Below are positions 1-5,619 of a stretch of DNA of 9,415 nt, piece by piece. The notes under the pieces were generated by a model that searched no databases, was not told the DNA's origin, and saw nothing but the letters and a program-made list of their open reading frames with translations. Source of the DNA: Clostridiales bacterium (GTDB taxonomy: Bacteria > Bacillota > Clostridia > Oscillospirales > Oscillospiraceae); NCBI GenBank assembly GCA_004556205.1, contig SFIL01000038.1:1-9415 (forward strand), written 5' to 3'. The first letter of the stretch is position 1, and every line of letters starts with the position of its first letter. The position numbers and the translations under genes are program-made.

Positions 1-314
1 GCGTAATAGTCGTGCATTTGCCGGAGTACATCCTCTGGCAGTTCTTTGGAGAGCTTTGCAACATAATGACTGCCGTACCATCCCCTCGGTGCAGAATAAA
101 GCTCGGGATAAACGGCTCGCTCTTCAAGGTACGCCCGGACATCCTCTTTTTTAATTTTATAGCATCGTGTTTTCTTGCCTGTCCACTCGCAGGGCACTTT
201 GCCGCTTTTGAGCAAATGCAGAGCCGTGGACTTGCTGATATGGCAAAGCCGATAAAACTGATCCTTATTCATCACATCGGGAACGCTGTCCCAGTCAATC
301 GGTAAATTCTTCAT
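1..314 (-). CDS. Helix-turn-helix (excisionase-like) DNA-binding protein of a mobile element, C-terminus cut by window edge
   Basis: The gene is open on the minus strand from an ATG at 314 to the window edge (about 104 codons seen). GAGGTG lies six bases before the ATG and fixes the start. The protein begins MKNLPIDWDSVP. Residues 16-66 look like a MerR/excisionase-type winged helix: NKDQFYRLCHISKSTALHLL forms the helix-turn-helix, a basic GKKTRCYKIK stretch the wing, and EDVRAYLEER the closing helix. Small proteins of this type are common next to tyrosine integrases in clostridial conjugative elements, where they are thought to control excision or integrase expression; that role is inferred here. 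The gene starts about 215 bp from the att site and reads away from it. The start region sits in a possible leader hairpin (see separate entry). A plain transcriptional regulator is the alternative. Confidence 0.75.
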   Translation of the reverse strand, partial: MKNLPIDWDSVPDVMNKDQFYRLCHISKSTALHLLKSGKVPCEWTGKKTRCYKIKKEDVRAYLEERAVYPELYSAPRGWYGSHYVAKLSKELPEDVLRQMHDYY

Positions 315-317
315 CTG

Positions 318-368
318 ATACACCTCAAAAATAGATTTCGTCGGTTTGAAGCTCTTTCTGCGGTGTAT
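318..368 (-). promoter_or_regulatory. Possible leader hairpin masking the ribosome binding site of the helix-turn-helix gene
   Basis: Read on the minus strand, ATACACC (368-362) is followed 37 bases later by its exact reverse complement GGTGTAT (324-318). The second arm contains most of the GAGGTG ribosome binding site. If the arms pair in the mRNA, initiation would be hindered. The stem is only 7 bp with a long loop, so chance is quite possible. Confidence 0.25.
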
Positions 369-473
369 TGAATTATGTATTGCCTTCTCTCGTGATTTCT
401 CTCCTGTCAAAAATGCAGTTGTAACAAGGCTTTAAGGGCGAAAAAACCTTATTTTATGCGGCTTTTGGCGCAG

Positions 474-515
474 ACGAAACGACCTGAAACTGACACAAAA
501 CGACCGGAAGTTGAC
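474..515. repeat. Two tandem 21-bp near-repeats at the element end, candidate integrase/excisionase arm sites
   Basis: Bases 474-494 and 495-515 are adjacent copies of a 21-bp unit matching at 17 of 21 positions. The conserved core is ACGACC, then GAA, then TGACAC (479-496 and 500-517). A period of 21 bp is two helical turns, so a protein bound to both copies would sit on one face of the DNA. They lie 14 bp inside the tRNA-derived att core, where tyrosine integrases of this class often have arm-type sites. The role is inferred from position and spacing. Confidence 0.5.
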
Positions 516-528
516 ACGCTGACTAAAA

Positions 529-588
529 GACTCGAAATCAGGTGTACCGGCAACGGTACCGTGGGTTCGAATCCCACCCGCTCCGCCA
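529..588 (+). tRNA. 3' half of tRNA-Ser(CGA), left as the element attachment site (att)
   Basis: From the anticodon loop onward this is a class II tRNA-Ser: loop CTCGAAA (531-537) with anticodon CGA at 533-535; 3' anticodon stem TCAGG; long variable arm GTACCG-GCAA-CGGTAC (544-559); T arm GTGGG-TTCGAAT-CCCAC (561-577); acceptor strand CCGCTCC (578-584); discriminator G585; encoded CCA 586-588. The 5' half is absent: no GGAGCGG acceptor strand occurs upstream, and AAAGA (526-530) stands where CCTGA is needed, so tRNA-like sequence starts at about 529. This fragment cannot make a tRNA. A complete copy is expected at the far end of the element, outside the window. Confidence 0.9.
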
Positions 589-589
589 A

Positions 590-616
590 AAAAAGCACGC
601 TTCGGCGTGCTTTTTT
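590..616 (+). terminator. Rho-independent terminator of the original tRNA-Ser gene
   Basis: GCACGC (595-600), loop TTCG, GCGTGC (605-610), then six T. The preceding A run pairs with the T run. It starts two bases after the tRNA CCA end, so it is the native host terminator left behind when the element displaced the 5' half of the tRNA. Confidence 0.85.
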
Positions 617-943
617 CAACGAATCTGAGTTACCACATGAATTGACGTTGCTGATGACTTATTTTGCGGAAAGCGTGTTCACCAAGGAGAGCGGCAACGA
701 GCTACTGGAGTGGGGCGGAAAGCTGTTCTATTTCGACTGCCGCAAGTGTATTCGGTTTACGAATTTTGCGAGCAATTACACGTTGTTTCTGTTCGATATC
801 AAGATGAGCGAAGTCCAAAATGTAGGGAATTTGATTGCGAACTCAATATAAAGACGACGTTAAAATGTGGCGCTGTTAAAAAACTATTTGCTGAAGCACC
901 GTTTTGCTGTTTCGCAAAGTTGACGAACAAAAGAGGTACTTTA
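617..943. other. Stretch between tRNA terminator and hydrolase gene with no firmly supported gene
   Basis: Between the terminator and the hydrolase start I find only the weak candidate reading frame described separately (654-851) and about 90 bases of leader. No convincing -35/-10 pair for the hydrolase was found; TAAAAT at about 863-868 has no well-spaced -35. Confidence 0.5.
654..851 (+). CDS. Possible small protein or C-terminal gene remnant (65 aa), unknown
   Basis: I do not recognise this protein. From an ATG at 654 it reads MTYFAESVFTKESGNELLEW and ends VGNLIANSI. It is rich in Phe, Tyr, Trp and Cys, and roughly two thirds of third codon positions are G or C, similar to the real genes nearby and unlike the usual spurious frame. 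There is no recognisable ribosome binding site before the ATG. The frame stays open upstream through the terminator and the tRNA fragment, which cannot be coding in that sense. It may therefore be the surviving 3' end of a gene broken by earlier insertions at this tRNA, a small gene with weak initiation, or a chance frame. It ends 92 bases before the hydrolase gene on the same strand. Confidence 0.3.
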   Translation: MTYFAESVFTKESGNELLEWGGKLFYFDCRKCIRFTNFASNYTLFLFDIKMSEVQNVGNLIANSI

Positions 944-1642
944 ATGATTTCCAAATATTTTGATATATACGGCATTCCGGCGGTGCTTTATGGGGAATGT
1001 GCGGAAAAGGTTTGGCTATATGTGCATGGAAAGTGCGGCAATAAGGAGGAGGTGTACAGTCTTGCGGAGCTGCTTTGTCCAAAGGGATATCAGGTCCTCG
1101 GGATTGATCTGCCGGAACATGGCGCGCGGAAGAAAGGCACGGAACGGCTTCTCCCGTGGGTGGTGGTTCCTGAACTGCAAGACGTATTGGCGGAGATGAA
1201 GCGGCGTTGGAAAGGTGTGTCACTGTATGCGAACAGCATCGGCGCTTTTTTCTCACTGCTGGCGTTTCCGAACGAGCGGTTTGAAAACTGTCTGTTTGTC
1301 TCGCCGATTTTGGATATGGTCGCACTGATCGAACAGATGATGGATTGGGCTTCCATAGGTGTGGAACGGCTGCAAGCGGAACGGGAAATTCCAACACCCT
1401 TTGGAGAAACGCTTTCGTGGGTGTATTATACCTACGCAAAACAGCATCCGATCCAAAAATGGAACAGCCCGACCGCGATCCTCTACGCAGGAAAGGACGA
1501 TATGACTGACCGCGCAACGGTGACCGCGTTTGCGGAGCGATTCGGCTGCACGCTGCAAATCTATGAGGACGGCGAGCATTGGTTCCATACCGAAAAGCAG
1601 CTTGCTGTTTTGCGGGCGTTTGTAGAGGGCGCGTTTGCATGA
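944..1642 (+). CDS. Alpha/beta hydrolase (serine hydrolase, 232 aa)
   Basis: A cytoplasmic alpha/beta-hydrolase-fold enzyme; no signal peptide is visible. The HG motif after strand 3 is at VHGKCG (27-32), and ID-PEHG (54-60) matches the usual D-x-x-GHG position. The nucleophile elbow is Y-A-N-S-I-G, with Ser98 as nucleophile. YAGKDDMTD (181-189) supplies the acidic residue (Asp185/186), and GEHWFH (210-215) the catalytic His (His212 most likely). The triad is complete, so the enzyme is probably active as an esterase, lipase or peptidase of S33-like type; the substrate is unknown. The ATG at 944 is chosen because AGAGGT precedes it by about seven bases and the hydrolase fold starts right there; the in-frame upstream extension has no domain. 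Its stop overlaps the start of the phosphatidyltransferase gene by 4 bp (ATGA), implying translational coupling and possibly a lipid-related substrate. Confidence 0.85.
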   Translation: MISKYFDIYGIPAVLYGECAEKVWLYVHGKCGNKEEVYSLAELLCPKGYQVLGIDLPEHGARKKGTERLLPWVVVPELQDVLAEMKRRWKGVSLYANSIGAFFSLLAFPNERFENCLFVSPILDMVALIEQMMDWASIGVERLQAEREIPTPFGETLSWVYYTYAKQHPIQKWNSPTAILYAGKDDMTDRATVTAFAERFGCTLQIYEDGEHWFHTEKQLAVLRAFVEGAFA

Positions 1643-2196
1643 AGTATATTGCCAATCTCATTACCGCTTTGCGTATCATTGTGGCAATCGCGATGCTTTT
1701 TACCATTCCGTTGTCTGTGCCGTTTTTCTGGCTTTACGCCGTCGGTGGGCTTTCTGATATGATCGACGGCACGGTCGCGCGCAGGTGCGGTTCTGCGGGA
1801 GACTTTGGCGCAAGAATGGATAGCATTGCCGATTTGCTGTTCTGCGCTGCGGCATTGCTTCAGCTTTGGAGATGCTTTCCTGCCCTTGTATGGTGGGCAG
1901 CGGGAGCGATCGCTGCGATCAAAATTACTGCCGCGTTGATTGGCTTCGCTCGTTTCCGCAAACTATGCTTTCCGCATACGTTGCTGAATAAAACAACCGG
2001 TGCGGCTGTATTCCTCCTGCCGTGCTTCTATCGTTGCAGTTTTTTCAACGCTTTTACTTATGTTGTCAGCGCAGTTGCCTTTCTTGCGGCAACGGAGGAA
2101 CTGACCTGCGCAATTTGCCGAAAAACGTTTGATACGGAGTACAAAGGCTCTCTTTTTGACATCGCTTCGCACAGGAAGTCAAGAAACGAAGGTTGA
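1639..2196 (+). CDS. CDP-alcohol phosphatidyltransferase family membrane protein (185 aa)
   Basis: An integral membrane enzyme that swaps CMP of CDP-diacylglycerol (or a similar CDP-alcohol) for an alcohol such as glycerol phosphate, serine or inositol phosphate. The full family signature D-G-x2-A-R-x8-G-x3-D-x3-D is present: Asp43, Gly44, Ala47, Arg48, Gly57, Asp61, Asp65, with the extra upstream Asp40. These residues bind the metal ions and CDP group. Hydrophobic segments lie near residues 7-23, 26-38, 64-80, 82-104, 119-131 and 135-151. A conserved-looking HTLLNKTTG (113-121) follows the fourth. The length is typical. The ATG overlaps the hydrolase stop, and AGAGGG lies about nine bases upstream inside the hydrolase gene. 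The alcohol acceptor cannot be told from sequence, so no pgsA/pssA symbol is given. The C-terminal 30 residues are basic and probably cytoplasmic. Confidence 0.88.
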   Translation: MKYIANLITALRIIVAIAMLFTIPLSVPFFWLYAVGGLSDMIDGTVARRCGSAGDFGARMDSIADLLFCAAALLQLWRCFPALVWWAAGAIAAIKITAALIGFARFRKLCFPHTLLNKTTGAAVFLLPCFYRCSFFNAFTYVVSAVAFLAATEELTCAICRKTFDTEYKGSLFDIASHRKSRNEG

Positions 2197-2200
2197 GCCT

Positions 2201-2209
2201 TGCTATAAT
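2201..2209 (+). promoter_or_regulatory. Extended -10 promoter of the AraC/GyrI regulator gene
   Basis: TGCTATAAT matches the extended -10 consensus TGnTATAAT exactly. No good -35 is present at 16-18 bp (2181-2186 is AAGAAA), which extended -10 promoters tolerate. Transcription would begin near 2216, giving a leader of about 20 bases with a strong AAGGAGG before the ATG at 2236. The regulator can thus be expressed apart from the upstream pair. Confidence 0.55.
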
Positions 2210-2235
2210 ACAGACATACGGAAGGAGGCGGACAG

Positions 2236-3117
2236 ATGGACTGGATCAGCGGAATACAGCGCGCGATTGATTACACTGAAGCTCATCTGACAGACGAGAT
2301 CGATTATGAAGCTGTGGCGAGGGAGGCCGCCTCGTCGGTGTTTCATTTTCAGCGGATGTTCAGTATGCTTCTCGGCTACACGCTGGGCGACTATATCCGT
2401 ATGCGCCGTTTGTCGCTTGCTGCCGACGAGCTGTATCGGACGGGCGATAAGATCATTGACATTGCGTTCCGCTACGGCTATGACACGCCGGAGAGCTTTA
2501 CCCGCGCATTCACCCGTTTCCACGGCATCACACCGACGGAGGCGCGGCGCGGGGGAAACATCAAGTCTTTTACCCGCCTTTCCGTAAAACTTATTTTAGA
2601 CGGAGGTAACCTGATGAATTACAGGATTGAAAAAAGAGATGCGTTCAAGGTCATTTGCAGGAAAAAGCAGGTTAATAAGCCCCAAGGCGACACGGCAACG
2701 GCGGACATTTCGGCGTTTTGGAATGTGTGCAGCCAAGACGGTACGATGGAGAAGCTTTGCAAGTATGCAAGCTTTGACGGATTTCACGGGATCCTTGGCA
2801 TCTGCTTCTCCGGCGAGCTGGAAGATTCCGGCTTCCCTTACGGCATCGGTGCGGAGTATAACGGCGCGCCTGTGACGGACGAGGGCTTTGACCTTGTGGA
2901 CATCCCCGCGCATACCTACGCCGTGTTCGAGTGTAAAGGGAAAATGCCCGATGCGTTCAAGGAGACCTACAAGCGGATCTGTACCGAATTCTTCCCGCAG
3001 AGCAGCACCTATGAATACGGCAGCGGGGTCGAGCTTGAGGTTTATCCTTCGGCAGATGTACAAGACCCGAACTATACCTGCGAGATTTGGATTGCGGTGA
3101 ATGAGAAGAATCGGTGA
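2236..3117 (+). CDS. AraC-family transcriptional regulator with C-terminal GyrI-like effector-binding domain (293 aa)
   Basis: The N-terminal 105 residues are an AraC/XylS double helix-turn-helix: first unit around IDYEAVAREAASSVFHFQRMF (22-42), second unit around DIAFRYGYDTPESFTRAFTR (75-94), closing with FHGITPTEAR (95-104). Residues about 127-293 form a GyrI-like/SOUL-type small-molecule-binding domain (MNYRIEKRDAFKVI at the start, EVYPSADVQDPNYTCEIWIAV near the end), the arrangement of Rob- and BmrR-like multidrug-sensing regulators. It probably binds hydrophobic or cationic compounds and activates efflux or metabolic genes; no efflux pump is visible nearby, so the target is unknown. The start is fixed by AAGGAGG eight bases upstream. 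An internal GGAGG with seven-base spacing precedes Met127 (ATG at 2614) and could give a free 167-aa effector domain. Length and domain order are normal for the family. Confidence 0.93.
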   Translation: MDWISGIQRAIDYTEAHLTDEIDYEAVAREAASSVFHFQRMFSMLLGYTLGDYIRMRRLSLAADELYRTGDKIIDIAFRYGYDTPESFTRAFTRFHGITPTEARRGGNIKSFTRLSVKLILDGGNLMNYRIEKRDAFKVICRKKQVNKPQGDTATADISAFWNVCSQDGTMEKLCKYASFDGFHGILGICFSGELEDSGFPYGIGAEYNGAPVTDEGFDLVDIPAHTYAVFECKGKMPDAFKETYKRICTEFFPQSSTYEYGSGVELEVYPSADVQDPNYTCEIWIAVNEKNR

Positions 3118-3161
3118 GATTGCGCCAAATAGAGGCGAAAAACCGCGAAACAGCATATATA

Positions 3162-3185
3162 ATACTATCTTTTGGAAAATAGTAT
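3162..3185. repeat. AT-rich inverted repeat downstream of the AraC/GyrI gene
   Basis: ATACTAT (3162-3168) pairs with ATAGTAT (3179-3185), with two further A-T pairs inside a mismatch. It has no T run and few G-C pairs, so it would be a weak terminator for the regulator gene at best; it could also be an operator. It sits 45 bp after the stop codon. Confidence 0.35.
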
Positions 3186-3257
3186 AATAATAGCATAAAC
3201 CATAACGCAGCGCTAGAATCAAGAGGCTTTTGATAAGATTTTCGAAAAACGCAGAAA

Positions 3258-3287
3258 GACGGTGCGATCCGAGCGGATCGCACCGTC
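3258..3287 (-). terminator. Strong hairpin downstream of argF, likely terminator of the argD-argF operon
   Basis: GACGGTGCGATCC (3258-3270) and GGATCGCACCGTC (3275-3287) are perfect complements around a four-base loop. On the minus strand the stem is followed by TTTCTGCGTTTTT, a broken T tract. It lies about 100 bp after the argF stop and is the only strong stem between argF and the oppositely oriented regulator gene. The interval 3288-3386 holds GC-rich sequence with no gene that I can support. Confidence 0.65.
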
Positions 3288-3386
3288 AATGTCTTAAAAG
3301 ATATGCGTATGCTTTGTACTCGACTGATAGCCGCCTCTTGGCGCGCGAGCGGGAGCGCAGCGGTCCGACGGGTGCGTAAAAAGGTG

Positions 3387-4370
3387 TTACAGAGTCGCAG
3401 CGAGGACGGCTTTGATGGTGTGCATACGGTTTTCCGCTTCGTCAAAGACGATGGACTGCTTGCTCTCAAAGACTTCGTCCGTGACCTCCAAAGCGTCCAA
3501 GTGGAACTTTTCACCGATCTGTCTGCCGATACCCGTGTTAAGATCGTGGAAAGCGGGCAGGCAGTGCATGAAGACGGCGTTTTCTCCCGCGTTTTCCATC
3601 AGCTTGCGCGTGACCTGATAGGGGAGCATCTTCTGAATGCGCTCCTCCCATGCCTCCATCGGTTCGCCCATCGAGACCCAGACGTCCGTATAGATGACGT
3701 CTGCGCCTTCGGTCGCCTTCATCGGGTCAGTCTCAAAGGCAAGCGTTGCGCCGGTCTGCGCGGCGATTTCCTCACAGCGGGCGATCAGGTCGGGATTCGG
3801 GAAATAGCCGTTCGGCCCGCAGGCGACGAAGTGCAGACCCAACTTCGCGCAGCCGATCATCAGGGAATTTGCCATGTTATAGCGGCAGTCGCCCATGAAG
3901 ACGAGCTTTCTGCCCTTCAGCGAGCCGAAATGCTCGCGGATGGTCAGCATATCCGCAAGAATTTGCGTCGGGTGGTATTCGTTCGTCAGACCGTTCCAGA
4001 CGGGGACGCCGGCGTGCTTTGCCAGCGCCTCTACGATCTCCTGCCCGAAGCCGCGGTATTCTATGCCGTCGTAAAGTCTGCCGAGGACGCGTGCGGTGTC
4101 CGCGATGGACTCCTTTTTGCCGATCTGTGAGCCGGTCGGATCGAGATAGGTCACGTGCATACCGAGATCGTAGGCGGCGACCTCGAAGGAGCAGCGGGTG
4201 CGGGTCGAGGTCTTTTCGAAGATCAATGCGATGGACTTACCCTTGCAGGTGTCGTGTGCGATGCCTGCCTTTTTCTTTGCCTTGAGGTCGGCAGCGAGGT
4301 CGAGCAGGCCCGTGATCTGCTCGGGCGTGAAGTCCAGCAGGGTCAGAAAATTCTTGCCTTTCAGATTCAT
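3387..4370 (-). CDS. argF: Ornithine carbamoyltransferase (327 aa)
   Basis: Catalyses carbamoyl phosphate + L-ornithine to L-citrulline + phosphate, the sixth step of arginine synthesis, as a cytoplasmic trimer. Signature residues are intact: the carbamoyl-phosphate loop STRTR (55-59), HPTQ (133-136), DVWVSMGE (229-236) and the ornithine-binding HCLP (269-272). Length is as usual for the family. The ATG at 4370 follows AGGAGG by about six bases; that site overlaps the stop codon region of argD, nine bases upstream, so the two are cotranscribed and probably translationally coupled. The catabolic form (ArcB) uses the same fold, but pairing with argD rather than arcA/arcC points to biosynthesis. 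No other arg genes are next to it in the window. The product appears complete and functional. Confidence 0.97.
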   Translation of the reverse strand: MNLKGKNFLTLLDFTPEQITGLLDLAADLKAKKKAGIAHDTCKGKSIALIFEKTSTRTRCSFEVAAYDLGMHVTYLDPTGSQIGKKESIADTARVLGRLYDGIEYRGFGQEIVEALAKHAGVPVWNGLTNEYHPTQILADMLTIREHFGSLKGRKLVFMGDCRYNMANSLMIGCAKLGLHFVACGPNGYFPNPDLIARCEEIAAQTGATLAFETDPMKATEGADVIYTDVWVSMGEPMEAWEERIQKMLPYQVTRKLMENAGENAVFMHCLPAFHDLNTGIGRQIGEKFHLDALEVTDEVFESKQSIVFDEAENRMHTIKAVLAATL

Positions 4371-4379
4371 ATTGTCCTC

Positions 4380-5543
4380 CTATTCAGCCGCGCATTCTAT
4401 CAGCTTTTGCACGGCGGTTTCTAAAAGTTCCATCGGGATATTTAAGGCGGGGAGCAGGCGGATCTTCTGCTTTGCGGTGGTGACTAAGACGCCCTTTTCC
4501 ATCGCCAGCTCCGCAAATTCACGCGCGGGCTTCTCAACCTCCAAGCCGAGCATCAAGCCCATGCCGCTCACGCTTTTGATCCCCTTACAGCCGGAGAGAG
4601 AACGGAATATGTAATCCGAGCGCTCCCTGACACCGGCAAGCAGTTGATCATCAATGCGGCTTAGAATATTCACAGCGCCGGCGCAACAGGTCGGGTTGCC
4701 GCCGAAGGTTGAGCCATGGTCGCCGGGTCGGAAGACCTCCGCAGTGCGTGCGCCGAACAGCGTCGCACCGATGGGAAGTCCGCCGCCCAAGCCCTTCGCC
4801 GTTGTGACGATATCAGGCTGCAGACCGTATTCCATATAGCCGTAAAGATGTCCGCTGCGTCCGTTGCCGAGCTGCACCTCATCCGCGATCAGCAGAAGGT
4901 CATATTTTTCCGCAGTCTCGCGGAGCGCGTCGGCGTAGTCCTGCCCGATGGGCATCACGCCGCCCTCGCCCTGCACCGCTTCAAACATCAAAGCGGCGCA
5001 TGGATGCTCCTTGACGAGCCGCTCCAATTCCTCGCAGTCGCCTGCCGTGGCATAGAGGAAGCCCTCGGGGAGCGGCTGATAGTCTTTGTGGTAGACGTCC
5101 TGCCCAGTGGCGGCGAGGGTTCCAAGCGTGCGCCCGTGAAAGCTGTGTTTCAGAGTCACGATATTGTAATACTCTGCGCCCTTATGCTCCGCGCCCCATT
5201 TTCTCGCCGCTTTGATGGCGCATTCGTTCGCCTCCGCGCCGGAGTTCGAAAAAAACACGCGGGACATCCCCGTTCGCTCGCAGAGCATTTGCGCAAGCGT
5301 TGCCGTGGGCGCGGAATAGTAGAGGTTGGAGCAGTGCTGAAATTTGCCGAGCTGCGCGGTCACTGCCGCCTTCCACTGCTCGTCGTTCAGACCGAAGATA
5401 TTTACGGCAATGCCGCTGCCGAGGTCGATGTACGTTTTTCCGTTTATGTCGCGCACGAGCGAACCGCAGCCCTCGGAAAGCTCCATCGGGAAGCGGTTAT
5501 AGGTGTGCGCAAGATAACGGCGATCCAACTCCGAAGTATTCAT
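4380..5543 (-). CDS. argD: Acetylornithine aminotransferase (387 aa)
   Basis: A PLP-dependent class III aminotransferase that converts N-acetylglutamate semialdehyde to N-acetylornithine with glutamate as amino donor. Visible features: NSGAEANE (100-107) binding the cofactor phosphate, HSFHGRT (133-139), EAVQGEGG (188-195), the PLP-binding Asp221 in ADEVQ, the Schiff-base Lys250 in TTAKGLGGG, and GSTFGGNP in the C-terminal half. Length is typical of ArgD. It is the first gene of the operon, with argF nine bases downstream. CGGAGG precedes the ATG by seven bases, and a good sigma-A promoter lies just upstream. Related ornithine or succinylornithine aminotransferases share these motifs, but the argF partner and length favour ArgD. 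argC, argJ and argB are not seen here and must lie elsewhere if the pathway is complete. Confidence 0.94.
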   Translation of the reverse strand: MNTSELDRRYLAHTYNRFPMELSEGCGSLVRDINGKTYIDLGSGIAVNIFGLNDEQWKAAVTAQLGKFQHCSNLYYSAPTATLAQMLCERTGMSRVFFSNSGAEANECAIKAARKWGAEHKGAEYYNIVTLKHSFHGRTLGTLAATGQDVYHKDYQPLPEGFLYATAGDCEELERLVKEHPCAALMFEAVQGEGGVMPIGQDYADALRETAEKYDLLLIADEVQLGNGRSGHLYGYMEYGLQPDIVTTAKGLGGGLPIGATLFGARTAEVFRPGDHGSTFGGNPTCCAGAVNILSRIDDQLLAGVRERSDYIFRSLSGCKGIKSVSGMGLMLGLEVEKPAREFAELAMEKGVLVTTAKQKIRLLPALNIPMELLETAVQKLIECAAE

Positions 5544-5574
5544 TAGGATGCCTCCGAAAGAATTTGTTCATCCT

Positions 5575-5603
5575 ATTATACCGAATTCGCAAATCGCGGT
5601 CAA
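5575..5603 (-). promoter_or_regulatory. Sigma-A promoter of the argD-argF operon
   Basis: On the minus strand TTGACC (5603-5598) is followed by a 17-bp spacer and a perfect TATAAT (5580-5575). Transcription would start near 5568, giving a leader of about 25 bases, too short for a T-box, riboswitch or attenuator, so any arginine control must act at the DNA. The spacer contains the palindrome CGAATTCG, but I see no convincing ArgR box. Confidence 0.8.
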
Positions 5604-5619
5604 GTCCAAATCCGAGAAT

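Larger units (their letters stand above)
1..588. mobile_element. Right end of an integrated element (ICE/island) inserted in a tRNA-Ser gene, partial
   Basis: The stretch ends in the 3' half of a tRNA-Ser gene that has no 5' half. Just inside it are two tandem near-repeats and an excisionase-like helix-turn-helix gene that reads away from the junction. This is the usual layout of the recombination end of a tyrosine-integrase element integrated at the 3' end of a tRNA. No integrase is visible; by analogy with clostridial ICEs it would lie further left, downstream of the helix-turn-helix gene. The element could be a full ICE, a mobilizable island or a remnant, and the window cannot tell which. 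Confidence 0.75.

Noticed and set aside
12..305. Plus-strand frame of 97 aa over the helix-turn-helix gene
   Set aside because: Antisense shadow; the minus-strand frame has a ribosome binding site and a recognisable DNA-binding domain.
456..851. Long plus-strand reading frame that begins in the element and runs through the tRNA fragment and terminator
   Set aside because: It crosses the att site and a tRNA terminator hairpin and has no ribosome binding site; only the part from 654 has coding-like character.
710..943. N-terminal extension of the hydrolase
   Set aside because: The ATG at 944 has a ribosome binding site and starts the fold; the upstream residues resemble no domain and use a different frame from the coding-like remnant.
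876..1706. 276-aa minus-strand frame opposite the hydrolase
   Set aside because: Low-complexity, Arg/Ser/Pro-rich shadow of a GC-biased gene; the plus-strand frame carries the catalytic triad.
4716..5546. 276-aa plus-strand frame opposite argD
   Set aside because: Shadow frame; argD motifs are complete on the other strand.
5544..5574. T-box or riboswitch in front of argD
   Set aside because: The promoter leaves only about 25 bases of leader, too short for either.
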